From assembly GCF_021869535.1 (NCBI RefSeq), contig NW_026262734.1:114095588-114159587 (forward strand): a stretch of DNA of 64,000 nucleotides, read 5' to 3'. The notes under the pieces are model-generated. The model did not search any database, had not been told where the DNA came from, and was given only the letters and a program-made list of their open reading frames with translations. Source of the DNA: Mytilus californianus. Lineage: Eukaryota > Mollusca > Bivalvia > Mytilida > Mytilidae. This document shows positions 1 through 11,584 of this stretch, one piece after another (the first letter of the stretch is position 1; each line of letters starts with the position of its first letter). The position numbers and the translations under genes were made by a program.

Positions 1-697
1 GGAGAAAATAATTAATAACAAATGTCTTTTATTTATTCAAGATTTAGTAGTTATAAAAGACAATCATATAATTTCAGGTATGTGAACATTGATGAGGTAC
101 CTAGACCTAGAATCTCAAGTTATGGTAACAGATCTTTTAGATTTGAGGCAGCACAAGTATGGAATTCCCTTCCCAATGAGGCTAGAACTATGATCTCTTT
201 TGACCAATTTAGGAATTATATAAATTGCTGGTGTGGGGGTCAAAATGCAACTGCAGATCATGCCGATTCCATCCAGTGCTGCCTCATAGCTGAAATTTCT
301 TTCTTTTCTTCTTTTCTTTTCTGGCCTTTTGCTCTGCCTTTTTTATGCACTAGTAAATAACTGCTATTAAATGACAGTGCTTAATTTATTTATTTATTTA
401 TGCTTTTTTAGTTTTTTAGTATTTTATGATATTTAATGATTGCTGGTTCCCTCATTCAATGCACACAGAGGTGTTTGACGCATGAGCATTGATCCTGGAG
501 ATTCAGAAATCAACATTAATTTGCTTTCAATATATATGCATTTTTTGTTTTGTTTTTTACTTATTAGTATTTGCATGAAGCTGCATGATTTTTATATGAT
601 AGTCGGTTAAAGAGCTCACCAGAGCTCCTGTTTTATCTGTTATTATGTATATATATGCCGACTTGAAATAAAATGTACTTACTTACTTACTTACTTA
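1..697 (+). mobile_element. 3' end of CR1/Jockey-type LINE, copy A
   Basis: The first ~290 bases encode the C-terminal end of a non-LTR retrotransposon RT protein (YGNRSFRFEAAQVWNSLPNE, then a cysteine-containing tail). Compared with the copy at 2600-4227, one A is missing near position 244, which shifts the frame before the Cys/His tail and its stop. A 3' UTR follows, ending in AATAAA and an (ACTT)n tail at 675-697, the microsatellite tail typical of this LINE type. The 5' part lies outside the window. It sits in an intron of the ankyrin gene in the opposite orientation. Confidence 0.8.
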
Positions 698-2298
698 TCA
701 CTCATGGTTTACCGGTTACAAATGCATATCACTTATATCAAATGCATAAGGGCAAATAACTCTTATATGGAGTATCCGGAATTCTATGCTCAAAATAGTG
801 CTCCATACCCTTAGGATATAACGAGCAATTTTGGAAAATAAATTTGTTGTAATCTTTTACGGTTGCGAAGCAGTAGTCCGAACAAGATAACAGTGTTCGG
901 GGAAATAACTCTTACAAAGTAAAGGGTTCGGTTAAACAGTATCATATTTGAAAGCGTATAAACTGTTCGATATTATATACCAAATATCCAAGGGACTAAC
1001 TACTATTGAAACAACAATACTGCGCAAGAAAAAAAAGTTAGGCGGAAGAAAACAAAATAATTAAAAACCAATTGTTTAGAGAATAATTGAAGGTCTTTCC
1101 ACCCCAAAACAAACATATCTAGGCAGGAAAATAGTCATTCAACTTCAACAATATCAAACGTAATTAAGATGATAAATAACGTCAGTACCTAAATTTTATA
1201 CTTCAAGACCATCATGTATCATTTTTGAAGTTGATACGGAATATTAATCTGATGATTTTTTTTTAGAAAAGGGACGAGACGTTCTTTAACATTACCCTAG
1301 TTCATTAACTTGCTGCTGACGTTGAATAAAGTCTGAGGTATAAGTCTAATAAAATCATAAAATCTAATCTAATCGAGTTTCAAAAGCATTTGATTATACA
1401 CCATGCATTCTAATGTTTATTCTAAAAGTGATGGATGTAAAATGACATTTAGAAAGAGCCTTCCTTATAAAAATTAGATTGTATGATATTAATTAGCAGT
1501 AGTTCAACAAGTGAATTAAGGACAACTATGTAATATAAATGAAATTTTCAAGATGTAAAACAATAAATCACCTAGGTCATATGGTTTTGTCATTAGACTA
1601 ACATATTTCATTTTCTGGAAAGCAATACCAATTAAGGTCAAACATTCGATACATAGAACACTTTGAAATATATATATCAATTGTTAATGGGTTTAATCTT
1701 TTTATTTAAAAATGGATTAAGCAAAATTGCTTGATTTTAATTAGACTTGGTCAATCATAAAAACACAGAAGATTAATCTATGCTGTTTTATATGATACAA
1801 ACAAAAACGATTTTTTGTTTCTTCAGGTTTAACAAATTGTTGATTATACATCATGTAATGTATTATGATGGGAATCATATCTGCAGTTGTTGGTGAATTT
1901 AATTAACTGTGTAAATCTTTTTTTTTTGGCAATAATACTACATCTACAGTCTTTGAGGATTCCTATTTTCAGACTAATTAGTTGCTTTATATACATGCGT
2001 TCATGAATGATAAAGCCTTGTTTTAATTTATCTGCGCAATTGGAATACAAAATAAACTAAAACTAAGAAAACGAATCATAATTAATTGATTGTCATTGAT
2101 TCCTGTACAATCTCAATGATTTGGTTGTAAGTATGTCTTGGCATATCGAATATTTTCGATACATAACGACTTTTTCACTCTGAAGATTAAAGTATTTTGC
2201 AGCGATGTGTATAGATTTAGAGAGCAACATTATGTTGACATTTATTTTAATGAAAGATTTAACAAAGTTGGACAATTATGTACAAACAGTCATCGTAC

Positions 2299-2403
2299 CC
2301 CATTTTCTTTATTTGGATCTATATCTGCTCTTTCTAATAACAATTGCACTATGTCGGGATTTCCACCATTAACAGCTGAGTGTAAGGGAGTATCACCACT
2401 ATA
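2299..2403 (-). CDS. Ankyrin-repeat exon (repeat unit A)
   Basis: This 105-base exon (35 codons, phase 0 at both ends) encodes one ankyrin repeat beginning YSGDTPLHSAV and ending PNKENG. It is preceded by ATTTCAG and followed by the donor GTACGA. The TPLH helix-start motif, the IVQLLLE second helix and the following D-P-N turn match the family consensus, although the usual G-A-D is R-A-D. No stop or frameshift is present. It is the downstream-most exon visible, and the coding sequence must continue left of the window. It is a paralogue of the exons at 6767-6871 and 7665-7766. SAVNGG replaces the more usual AA--G pattern, so this copy has diverged most in the first helix. Confidence 0.8.
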
Positions 2404-2599
2404 CTGAAATAAAAAGGTTGCACTGTTCATCGCAATTACGATGTAACTGTAAATGTAGATTAAATTAATAACTTGTGTACAGAAAACATGTTCATGGTGA
2501 TGTGTAGCCGAATCCCATTTACATTGACAAAGGTTGCCTGTTTTCCAGAAGTTCAGTTGTTCTGTGTGTTTATTTCCTCTTTCTATCTTCAATCAATTT

Positions 2600-4227
2600 T
2601 TTGACAGCTTTTAGATCAGGCTTTGGAGTCAGTCGACTTTAATAAGAGTGATTGAAAATTGGAAATTATCCGTAGACCAAAATAAATACCTTGCAGCTAT
2701 CCTGATGGACTTGTCAAAACCTTTGACTGTCACCCCCCATTAATTACTGCTACTGAATCTAAAAGCTTATGGTCTTTCAATATCATCACTTGATATGTTA
2801 TATAGTTATTTAACAAAAAGAAAACAGTGTGTGAAATTAAACGAAAATTTAAGTGGTATGCTTGACATATTTAAGGGGTACCAAAAGGTTCCATTCTTGG
2901 ACCCATCCTATTTAAATTTTTATAAATGATTTGTTCTGTTTTGTTAAAAAAATATGTTCTTTATATACTCATCATGCTTATGCTGATGTTAATATTTTGT
3001 CAAAGTCTGGAAATTCCTTACAAGACGTAATTTCTGCACTTGTGGAAGACAGCAATAATTTAATAAAGTGGTTTTCTTAAAATAAGTTGCAGGCCAACCC
3101 AGAAAAATGTCAAGCTATCTCTTTTGGCAAAAACACACATAATAACACGCTTGTGTTTGATTTGAATGGTATTTCTATATCATGTGAGGATGAGATAAAA
3201 CTACTTGGAGTTACAATTGATTTTAAATTAAACTTCAATTTACATATTTCAAATATTTGTAAAAAGGCTGCAAGGCAATTAAACGTTTTGAAAAGAATTG
3301 GGAAACACCTAAACAAACTGAGTAAAATTAAAATGTATTACTCATTCGATATGTCAAACTTTAATTATTGCTCTTTGACTTGGCATTTCTGTTTGGAACA
3401 ATATACAATAAAAATAGAAACAATAAAAGAGCGAGCGCTTTGGTTTATTTATGAAGACCATCATAATTCGTACGAAACACTACTGCAGGTTTCAAACCTT
3501 CCATCACTAAAAACTAGTAGAATACGCTCAAATGCCTTGGAGAAAGTAATTAATAACAAATGTCTTTTATTTATTTAAGATCTAGTTGTTATAAAAGACA
3601 ATTCATATAATTTCAGGTATGTGAACATTTCTAAGGTACCTAGACCTAGAATATCAAGTTATGGTAAAAGATCTTTTAGATTTGAGGCAGCACACGTATA
3701 GAATTCCCTTCCCAATGAGGCTAGAACTATGATCTCTTTTGACCAATTTAGGAATTATATAAATTGCTGGTGTGGGGGTCAAAAATGCAACTGCAGTTCA
3801 TGCCGTTTCCATCCAGTGCTGCCTCATAGCTGAAATTTCTTTCTTTTCTGGCCTTTTGCTCTGCTTTTTTATGCACTAGTAAATAGCTTCTATTAAATGA
3901 CAGTGCTTAATTTATTTATTTATTGATGTTTTTTAGTCTTTTAGTATTGTATGATATTTAAGTGATTGCTGGTTCCCTCATTCAATGCACATAGAGGTGT
4001 TTGACGCATGAGCATTGACACTGGAGATTCAGAAATCAAAATTAAATTTGCTTTCATTATATATGCATTTTTTTTTTTTTTTTTTATTAGTATTTGCATT
4101 AAGCTGCATGATTTTTATATGATAGTCGGTTAAAGAGCTCACCAGAGCTCCTGTTTTATCTGTTATTATGTATATATATATATATGCCGATTTGAAATAA
4201 ATGTACTTACTTACTTACTTACTTACT
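2600..4227 (+). mobile_element. CR1/Jockey-type LINE, 5'-truncated and decayed, copy B
   Basis: Translated pieces show an RT domain in order: KYLAAILMDLSK (motif A region), a GSILGPILF motif, YADV at 2979-2990 where a working enzyme has YADD, LLGVTIDFKLNFNLHIS, and a C-terminal SFRFEAA region. A Cys/His tail (CNCSSC...H) ends at TGA 3831-3833. Frameshifts and stops break the frame several times, for example near 2730, 3080 and 3580. The 3' UTR contains GAGCTCACCAGAGCTC and AATAAA, then an (ACTT)n tail at 4204-4227. The start near 2600 is a 5' truncation inside the RT domain, as expected from target-primed reverse transcription. The element is non-functional and lies in an ankyrin-gene intron. 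Confidence 0.85.
3087..3578 (+). pseudogene. RT C-terminal fragment of the LINE at 2600-4227
   Basis: This is the longest surviving open stretch of that LINE, about 160 codons. It covers the region after the catalytic motif: NPEKCQAISFG, KLLGVTIDFKLNFNLHIS, and a segment ending in SLKTSRIRSNALE. It is cut off by a stop at 3578. The upstream frame is broken, so it is a fragment and not a separate gene. Confidence 0.8.
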
Positions 4228-4888
4228 AATCACACATGGTTTACCGGTTACAAATGCATATCACTTATATCAAATGCATAAAGGGAAATAACTCTCATAT
4301 GGAGCCTCCGGATCTCTTGGTCAAAATTATTCTCCATACCCTTAGGATATAACGAGCAATTTGATAAAATAAATTTGTCGTAATCTTTTACAGTTGCGAA
4401 GCAGTAGTCCGAACAAGAAAACCGTGTTCGGGGATATAACTCTTATAAAGTAAAGGGTTCGGTTCAACAGTATCAGATTTAAAAGCGTATAAACTGTTCG
4501 ATATCATATACCAAATATCTAAGCGACAACTATTGAAACACCAATACTCCGCAAGAAAAAACTTAGGCGGAAGAAAAAAAAATCATTAAAAACCAATTGT
4601 TTAGAGAATAATTGAAGGTCTTTCCACCCCAAAAAAAAACATATCTAGGCAAGAAAATAGTCATTCAACAATATAAAACGTAATTAAGATGATAAATAAC
4701 GTCAGTACCTAAATTATATACTACAAGACCATCATGTATCATTTGTGAAGTTGATACGAAATATTTATCATTAAGGTCTTGTTATCTTGCGATGATTGTT
4801 TTCGGAAAGGGACGAGACGTTCTTTAACATAACCCTAGTTCATCAACTTGCTGCTGACTTTTAATAAAGTCTGAGGTATAAGTTTAAA

Positions 4889-4998
4889 AATATCATAAAA
4901 TCTATTTATATCATAAAATCTAATTATATCATAAAATCTAATTATATCATAAAATCTAATTATATCTTAAAATCTAATTATATTATCAAATCTAATTT
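4889..4998. repeat. 20-bp tandem repeat expansion
   Basis: About five copies of a 20-bp unit containing TATATCATAAAATCTAAT. The equivalent place in copy A (about 1345-1375) holds roughly one copy, so the expansion came after the segmental duplication. Confidence 0.85.
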
Positions 4999-5651
4999 AA
5001 TCAGGTTTAAAAAACATTTGAATTAACATCAGAGAATGTATTCTAATTTTTATTCTAAAAGTGATGGATGTAAAATTACATTTAGAAATAACCTTTCTTA
5101 TAAGAATTAGATTTTATGATATTAATTAGCAGTAGTTCAACATGTGAATTAAGGAAAATTGTGTAATGTAAATGAAATTTTCAAGATGTAAAACAATAAA
5201 TCACCTAGGTCATATAGTTTTGTCATCAGACTAACATATTTCATTTCCTGGAAAGCAACAACAATTTAGATTAAACATTCGATAAATACAACACTTTGAA
5301 ATATATATATATATATATATCATTGGTAAAAATAAATTTAGCAAAATTGCTTGATTTAAATCAGACTCGGTCAATCATATGCTGTTTTATATGGTACAAA
5401 AAAAAACCCATATATTCTTCGGGTTTAAAAAACAGTTGATTATACAGCATGGAATGGATTATAATCGGCCTCATGGTGAATATAATTAACTGAGTAAATT
5501 TTTTTTTGCAATAATACTACAGCTACATTCATCAAGGATTCCCGTTTTCAGACTTTATTCAAATAGTTAGTGGTTGTATATACATGCGTTAATGAATGAC
5601 AAATCCTTGTTTTAATGTATCTGTGCAATTGGAATACAAAATAAACTTACA

Positions 5652-6522
5652 GACTTTTTCTTATGTAGAAAATGGTGGATTGAACCTGGTTTTATAGCTA
5701 GCTAAACCTCTCACTTGTATGACAGTCGCACCAAATTCCATTATATTGACAACGATGCGTGAACAAAACAAACAGACACAATAGGTAAAAATGTCAAAAA
5801 TAGGGGTACAGCAGTCAACATTGTGTTATCATCTTAATCACTATAAAAACAACCAAATGTAACAAAGAAGCACAAAGAGACATACATCAAATTTAACATC
5901 CTCATTTTGCTTTTTTATTATACGATTTTATTTATCTGTGTAAAATCCACCCAACAACAGTTGGAAGTTTTTAACGACCTTGACTGGCTATACAGCCCTT
6001 GCACGGTCGGTAATCCACCCATAAAGGATGGAAGGTTTTAAGTTCTGGTGTAGCATCGCGCGTTTGACGTCACACAGGTAGATATAAAATAATTTTGTCG
6101 TTCAAAGTATAACGGGATACATAAGTACAGAGTCACGTCAAATGGATATCACACAAAAAATGACTTAACAGTAAAAGTAATATTAATAAAATAAAATAAT
6201 TTTGTCGTTCAAAGTATGACTGGATACATAAGTACAGAGTCACGTCAAATGGATATCACAAAAAAAAAGACTTAACAGTAAAAGTAATATTAATAAAATA
6301 AAATAATGTTGTCGTTCAGTGTATGACGGGATACATAAGTACAGAGTCACGTCAAATGGATATCACAAAAAAACAGACTTAACATTAAAAGTAATATTAA
6401 TAAAACGAAATAATTTTGTCGTTCAAAGTTTGACGGGATACATAAGTACAGACTTCGGCTGCTATCTGCTCTTTTGTCGAGTTGTTGTCTCTTTGAAATA
6501 TTCCCCATTTCCATTCTCAAAT
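5652..6522 (-). mobile_element. Retroelement 3' tail (family D) inserted in duplication copy B
   Basis: This block is absent from duplication copy A. It carries the block that also occurs at about 9780-10260, 39480-39850, 50450-50815 and 51095-51660 (for example ATTGACAACGATGCGTGAAC). At 9780-11420 the same block follows an RT remnant in the same orientation, so I take it to be the 3' UTR of a Penelope-like-type element. Its right end, about 6460-6522, is a small piece of a second tail family in plus orientation, ending with the CCCATTTCCATTCTCAA block. Confidence 0.65.
6087..6460. repeat. ~107-bp minisatellite, about 3.5 copies
   Basis: The unit contains TTTTGTCGTTCAAAGTATGA and ATACATAAGTACAGAGTCAC. 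Copies begin near 6087, 6195, 6300 and 6405, the last truncated. The related element at 51536-51650 has a single copy, so copy number varies between paralogous insertions. Confidence 0.9.
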
Positions 6523-6766
6523 TTATTAACAGTGATTCGAATCTTAATTGATTATTTATCTTTGATTCCTATAAAATCTCAATGATTTGGGATTAAGTAT
6601 GTCTTGGCATTTCGAATATTTTGGATACATAACGCTTTTTTCACTCTGAAGATTAAAGTATTTTGCCAAGATGTGTATAGATGTTATGAGCAAAATTATG
6701 TTGACATTGATTTTGATGAAAGATTCAACAAAGTTTGACAATTATGTACAAAACGTCAACTCGTAC

Positions 6767-6871
6767 CTCATTTTCTCTATTTGGATCTATATCTGCTCTT
6801 TCTAATAACAATTGCACTATGTCGAGATTTCCACCAATAGCAGCTAAATGTAAGGGAGTATAACCATTATA
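6767..6871 (-). CDS. Ankyrin-repeat exon (repeat unit B)
   Basis: This 105-base exon (35 codons, phase 0-0) encodes YNGYTPLHLAAIGGNLDIV and continues to PNRENE. The acceptor is TTTCAG and the donor is GAG|GTACGA. It matches the ankyrin consensus (TPLHLAA, IVQLLLE) better than unit A. It is intact despite the insertion and repeat expansion in the intron beside it, which argues for selection on the exon. It lies 793 bases downstream of unit C on the minus strand and 4.36 kb upstream of unit A. Loss or gain of this exon would keep the reading frame. Confidence 0.82.
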
Positions 6872-7599
6872 CTGAAATTAAAAAGCTTGCACTGCTCATT
6901 GCATCATATGAACATGATTAAAGCTAACAAAAACAATTCATACAAATGATTACAGTACAAAAAATTACATTTGCCAACATTTCGAGAAGTCAATGAATTT
7001 CAAACCGTTTTTGTTAATCGCATTTTGTTGAAACTGTAAATGCGGGTTAAGATAATAACTTGTGTACATAAAACATGTTCAGAGTGATGTGTATTCAAAT
7101 TCCATTTACATTGACAAAGTTTGCCTGTTTTCCAGAAGTTCTGTTGTTCTGTGTGTTTATTCCAACTTCCTCCACCAACAAAAACCTGTTCGCAATGGAT
7201 TAACCAATATCACTTAACGAAGCTTTATATTCCAACAAAATAAATACACGAAAAATATCACGGTTATATGTATTACACTCATAGTATAACAGTTGGTATC
7301 ATTACGAGCAGATTTCAAGAAAGAGATCTCAGTCAATGCTATCGAAATAAGATAAGATAAAGTTAAAGCTGTCAAAATAATATTGCAAAAACAAACAATC
7401 TGTTAACATCTACGACATTTGTTACGTAGTTAAAAGTTGTCTCATTGGCAATAATATCACATTTTCTGTTTTTCCATATATATCATGATATGTGTAATTT
7501 TAACATCATTTAACTTCTTTTTTCTTATGTCCAAAACGATTTAGCAATGATACCATCCCACCAATCTATTTATACCCTATTTTATTTGTATTATTCTTC

Positions 7600-8350
7600 T
7601 TCTTTGATTTTGATGGAAGATTTTAACAAAGTTGGACAATACTGTACAGAACGTCATCCCGTACCTCTGTTTGTTTATTTGGATCTATATCTGCTCTTTC
7701 TAATAACAATTTAACAATGTTGATGAATCCACGGCTAGCAGCTGCGTGTAAGGGAGTATAACGATACTGAAATGAAAAGTTTGCAATGTTCGTATTATCC
7801 TACAAAGGTATAACACAACCATGTCATACAAATGATTAGAGTACAAAAAGAGCATTGGCTAACAGTTGGAGATTAATGAATTACAAAACCGTTTTTATAC
7901 ATCACATTTTTTTATGAAACTGTACATGTGGATTGAGTGAATAACTTTTGTACATAAAAAAAACATGTTCATTGTGATGTGTATTCGAATTCCTTTTCAA
8001 TTGACAAAGATTGCCAGTTTTCCAGAAAGTCGGTTTTTCTGTCTGTTTACTACAGGTTCCTCCACCAACAAAAACTGGTCGCCATGGTATAACCAATATC
8101 ACTGAAGGAAGCTGTATACTCCAACAAAATAAAGACACGAACAATATCATGGTAAGTTGTATCACACTCATAGTATAACAGTTGATATCATTACGGGCAG
8201 ATTTCAAGAAAGAGTCTCAGTCAAGGCAATCGAAATATGATAAGATATAGTTAAAGCTGTGAAAATAATATTGCAAAAACCAACAATCTGCTAACATCTA
8301 CGACATTTGTAACGTAGTTGAAAGTTTTCTGATTGGAAATCATATCACAT
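7600..8350. repeat. Third partial copy of the ankyrin exon unit (copy C)
   Basis: The exon and its 5' intron flank (plus-strand right side) resemble 6700-7480 at an offset near 900 bases. They share, for example, CTCCACCAACAAAAAC, CATAGTATAACAGTTG and CAGATTTCAAGAAAGAG. The similarity is weaker than between copies A and B, so this is probably an older duplication. Confidence 0.8.
7665..7766 (-). CDS. Ankyrin-repeat exon (repeat unit C)
   Basis: This 102-base exon (34 codons, phase 0-0) encodes YRYTPLHAAASRGFINIV and ends PNKQTE. The acceptor is TTTCAG and the donor is GAG|GTACGG. It follows the 32-kb intron. Joined to the exon at 40137-40223, it continues a canonical ankyrin spacing (GADIND, GW, then Y-x-TPLH). 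It is one codon shorter than units A and B, between Y and TPLH. There is no stop or frameshift. Confidence 0.82.
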
Positions 8351-8825
8351 CTTATATTCATTAAGATAAGACTATGTATTATCTTTAACATCATTTTTCT
8401 TTTTTAACTTAAGTTTTGTTTCAAACCTTATGTACAGTAAGAAAAAAAAAGGAAAGCGATACTTTATAAATGTTCATGCGTCCGAAGAGAATTTCTGGAT
8501 TTTCCTTCACCAAGAACTGAAAAAGCCGAATATTTGAAAGCCAATTATTGAACTTTTATTTACTTGTATTAATTGGACTATTGTCAGTTCTCCTTTTGTA
8601 TTTTCAACAGCTATAATATGTATGTGTAAAACAAAGTCGCAGTCATAAAATGAATAGAAATGATAACATGTTTAAAGCTAATACGAACATACGTTGGAAT
8701 ATATACCATAATGATATACTGTGGTTATTCACTTTTTAAAGTTAAAGTACATCACATATATAATTAATTAAATACTATTAAACATAAAAAACTTAGATAT
8801 GAAGGTTACATAGATATAAAAAGAT
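8351..8825. other. Intron sequence, nothing recognised
   Basis: AT-rich sequence with poly-T and poly-A runs. I see no coding motif, structured repeat or clear RNA gene. Confidence 0.5.
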
Positions 8826-9125
8826 GTGGTATGAGGGCCAATGAGACAACTCTCCATCCATGTCACAATTTATAAATAAAAACCATTATAGGTCAAAGTA
8901 CGGTCTTCACACTGTACAGCAAGCTATAAAGGGCATTACTAGGGTAAAACCATATAAACAGGAAAACCAACGGTCTAATCTATATAAAAAACGAGAAACG
9001 AGAAACACTTATGAACCACATCAACAAACGACAACTACTGAACATCAGATTCCTGACTTAGGACAGGTGCAAACAATTTCAGCGGTTTTAAACGTTTTAA
9101 TGGTACCAAACATTCATCCTTATCT
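8826..9125 (-). mobile_element. Retroelement 3' tail fragment (family A)
   Basis: Contains the mussel-type block GATGTGGTATGAGGGCCAAT followed by GAGACAACTCTCCATCC. It then runs through ACCAACGGTCTAATC and ACTTAGGACAGGTGC. Shorter copies elsewhere in the window always keep the GATGTGGTATG end, so that end is the 3' terminus and this copy lies on the minus strand. The open frame across it is a by-product and not a gene. Confidence 0.75.
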
Positions 9126-9779
9126 GAAACAATAGTGTTACATCACAACATAGAAAGATACACTATAAAATACCAATTGAAATGGCTTAACTCAATCAAA
9201 AGACATATTAACACAAGTGAACATACAGTGAACGAATAAATTTGATCTATGATACAATGTAAATACAAAATCAATAAAATAAGGGATGAATAATTAAAGT
9301 AACAGTATAATACCGCTGTGAAATATTAAACAATTTCAGAAAAAAAACAACAATAACCTTAAACAAAAATCCGCCATTTACAATAATATTATAGGCAGGT
9401 AAATGAAAATAAATATGTTGTTAGGTACACAGTTTAAAAGGAGGAGGAAATATTTTTACAAAATAAATAATTTTGATGTTCATAGTTTACTTTTATTCGT
9501 TTTTACAGAATCCGGAAACCAAACGTGTCTGCTGCAGATATAAAAAGACGAAGTGATTAAGATCACTCGTTCATGTTTATACAGCCTTTTCTTATTGGAA
9601 AACAATCTGACGATAGAAACCGTTAATGACTGCAGATGTGTTAAATATTGATTAAACCAATTACGTAAAAATAGGAACAGTACATCCACCAACGTATACC
9701 ATTACCAGGCATTAACACACAAATACAGACCTATGCCGAAACAAATTGTTCCATGTAGTATTGTAAATAGACAGTATTT
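9126..9779. other. Intron sequence, nothing recognised
   Basis: AT-rich and unique in this window as far as I can see. A 70-codon minus-strand frame at 9480-9692 has no recognisable motif. Confidence 0.45.
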
Positions 9780-11420
9780 TGCAAATACTAATACAGATTA
9801 CTAAGATTTTCGTTGTCCATGAAATCATGCTTTAGGATTATTAGATACAAAGAATGTACTAACATAAATATCGAACTCCACGGTAAAATCAAAAAGGTAA
9901 AGTCCTTAAAAACTGACAAAAACCAAATTCTCGACTTTATTAACAAATGGAAAGACCTGACAGCAACTGACATATTCTTGACTTGGTATTGGCATTTTCC
10001 GAAGAAAACAATGGCGTTAATATGGTTTTATAGCTCGCTTAACCTCCCACTTATATGACAATTGTATATAGTTCCATTATATTGACAATATTGCGTGAGC
10101 AATCCAAACAGGCAAAATTGGTTAACGTGACAATAATTGGGATCCAGCAGCCCATATTGCATACATACATCATATATATATATATATATACAATATAACT
10201 ATTTTTTTTAAATCCAGAAAAAAAACCAGATACATCTAGTAAAGACGTCAACAAACAACAAGCGTTTCTAGATGATAGTTTATATAATGTAGTACATTAT
10301 AATCAAACATAAAACAACACGACATATGCACACGTTCCCGATACAGTATGATTTAAGTAAAATAGAAATACAAGGGTTAACAAAATGAAATTACGCTATG
10401 CAAATGCCATGCGTCGAGAGTCACCCCTCTAGATCCAGCACAATCAGGAAAGCCACCAAGCCAAAAACACGACAGACGTATCAACATATAAATAGTCACG
10501 TCAGGAGTCATACGACCATAAGGGACATAATAGTAAAAATACAATTAAACAGAAAACTGCAAAAGTAATGACATGATACACAACGTCAACACCTGAAATC
10601 AATAACTCAAGACCATCCTGTATAATTTGTGAGGTTGACACTGAATATTTGTCTTTAAGATCGCGGTACGTTTCGAGGAACTTTTTGAGACCATGGCTCA
10701 TAAATGTTTCGCTAAGACACCATTGACGTTTTACAAAGTCTGAATAGCAGCTGAAAACTCTCGAAAATCGTATTAGTTGAGAAATGCATACGCAATACGC
10801 GGGTAAATCTGATATATTTGCTGCAAAGCATGCTTCGATGAAGGAAATATATGATTTCAAAATCGAAATCTTCTTGTATGTCATTGACTCTGGTTCTGAG
10901 ATGATCAGCGTAGTCACATTCGAGGTATATGTCAAAATATGAGGTACAGGAAGCTGTGTCTGTGGTTTTTGAAATCTCTAATTGCGAACTATATATTGAT
11001 GTGATTCAATTAGAAACAAATTTGAATTGTTAATTGAGAGAAGATCATCAATATACATGTATGTGAAATTAGAAAATGTAGCGTGTCTGATTTAATTGAT
11101 TTTTACAAGTGTCTGGAGAAACTCTGACTCATATGAAATTTACAAAAAGTTAAGAAGAGGAGGCGCCCAGTATGTTCCCATAAGAATGCCGAGAACCTCC
11201 TGGGAAATCGTAGCATTTACTCCACATTCAAATTCTTTACAAGTATCATGTGGTTAAATCCGTCTTCACTGCTGTTGGTCTATCAAACGTACAATTCCTT
11301 GGTAGAACATGACAAATTGATTTGCTGACTGTAGTTTGCTTTACTCAACCCCAGCACAAAAAGACTATATCGTGTCTAGAGCTAATTCAAATATGTTTGC
11401 GGAGGTAGTTTTTAAAATTA
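9780..11420 (-). mobile_element. Penelope-like-type RT element, decayed, with 3' tail
   Basis: Read on the minus strand, 11250-11160 gives a broken G-I-L-M-G-T motif (GIPMGTN in the better copy at 55.8 kb). About 11070-11040 gives Y-I-D-D followed by SINN, and 10860-10525 gives a C-terminal region with CISQLIRFSRV and KFLETYRDLKDKYSVSTSQI. The RT has several stops and frameshifts. A UTR containing the family D block follows (10260-9780). This copy links the family D tail to an RT gene. The assignment to Penelope-like elements is from general motif resemblance and is less certain than the RT call. Confidence 0.7.
10501..10935 (-). pseudogene. C-terminal RT fragment (Penelope-like type)
   Basis: About 144 open codons. 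The middle carries CISQLIRFSRVFSCYSDFVK and SQIIQDGLELLISGVDVV, the region after the RT palm that is shared with the elements at 13.2, 23.5 and 56.2 kb. The N-terminal part has lost the conserved RDDF-F stretch. The last ~25 residues are hydrophobic. The catalytic motif lies upstream in another frame, so this is a remnant. Confidence 0.7.
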
Positions 11421-11584
11421 GACATAAGGCCCTTCATATACTATAACTCAAGTTTAAAGCAAAATTAGGTGTTAACAATAAAATCCAACACTAAGATAAA
11501 GTTATAAAAGTTGTAATTTTTTTAAACGGAAACAACATATTTGTATTATATGTAATACATTCCATATTCTTTCAAAAATGAACC

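Larger units (their letters stand above)
1..2570. repeat. Segmental duplication, copy A
   Basis: This stretch is duplicated at 3538-7170. Both contain, in the same order, the LINE 3' end, about 1.5 kb of intron sequence and a minus-strand ankyrin exon. The alignment starts at an offset near 3538 bases. The offset grows to about 4.47 kb at the exon, because copy B gained an insertion (about 5652-6522) and a short tandem-repeat expansion. Between 698 and 2290 copy A holds only this intron sequence and I see no gene in it. Confidence 0.85.
3538..7170. repeat. Segmental duplication, copy B
   Basis: Second copy of the unit at 1-2570. Compared with copy A it has an expanded 20-bp tandem repeat (4889-4998) and a mobile-element insertion (about 5652-6522) flanked by sequence that is continuous in copy A. 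Otherwise the two read alike through the LINE tail, the intron and the ankyrin exon. Nothing gene-like is seen between 4228 and 5650. Confidence 0.85.

Noticed and set aside
670-4228. (ACTT)n tracts as telomere-like or independent microsatellites
   Set aside because: Both sit exactly at the 3' end of the LINE after AATAAA, so they are the element's tail repeat.
4889-4998. CRISPR-like array
   Set aside because: Units are contiguous 20-bp repeats without spacers, in eukaryotic intron sequence.
7902-8207. Open frame of about 100 codons as a coding exon
   Set aside because: The related sequence in copy B has stops and there are no supporting splice sites. Kept only as a low-interest finding.
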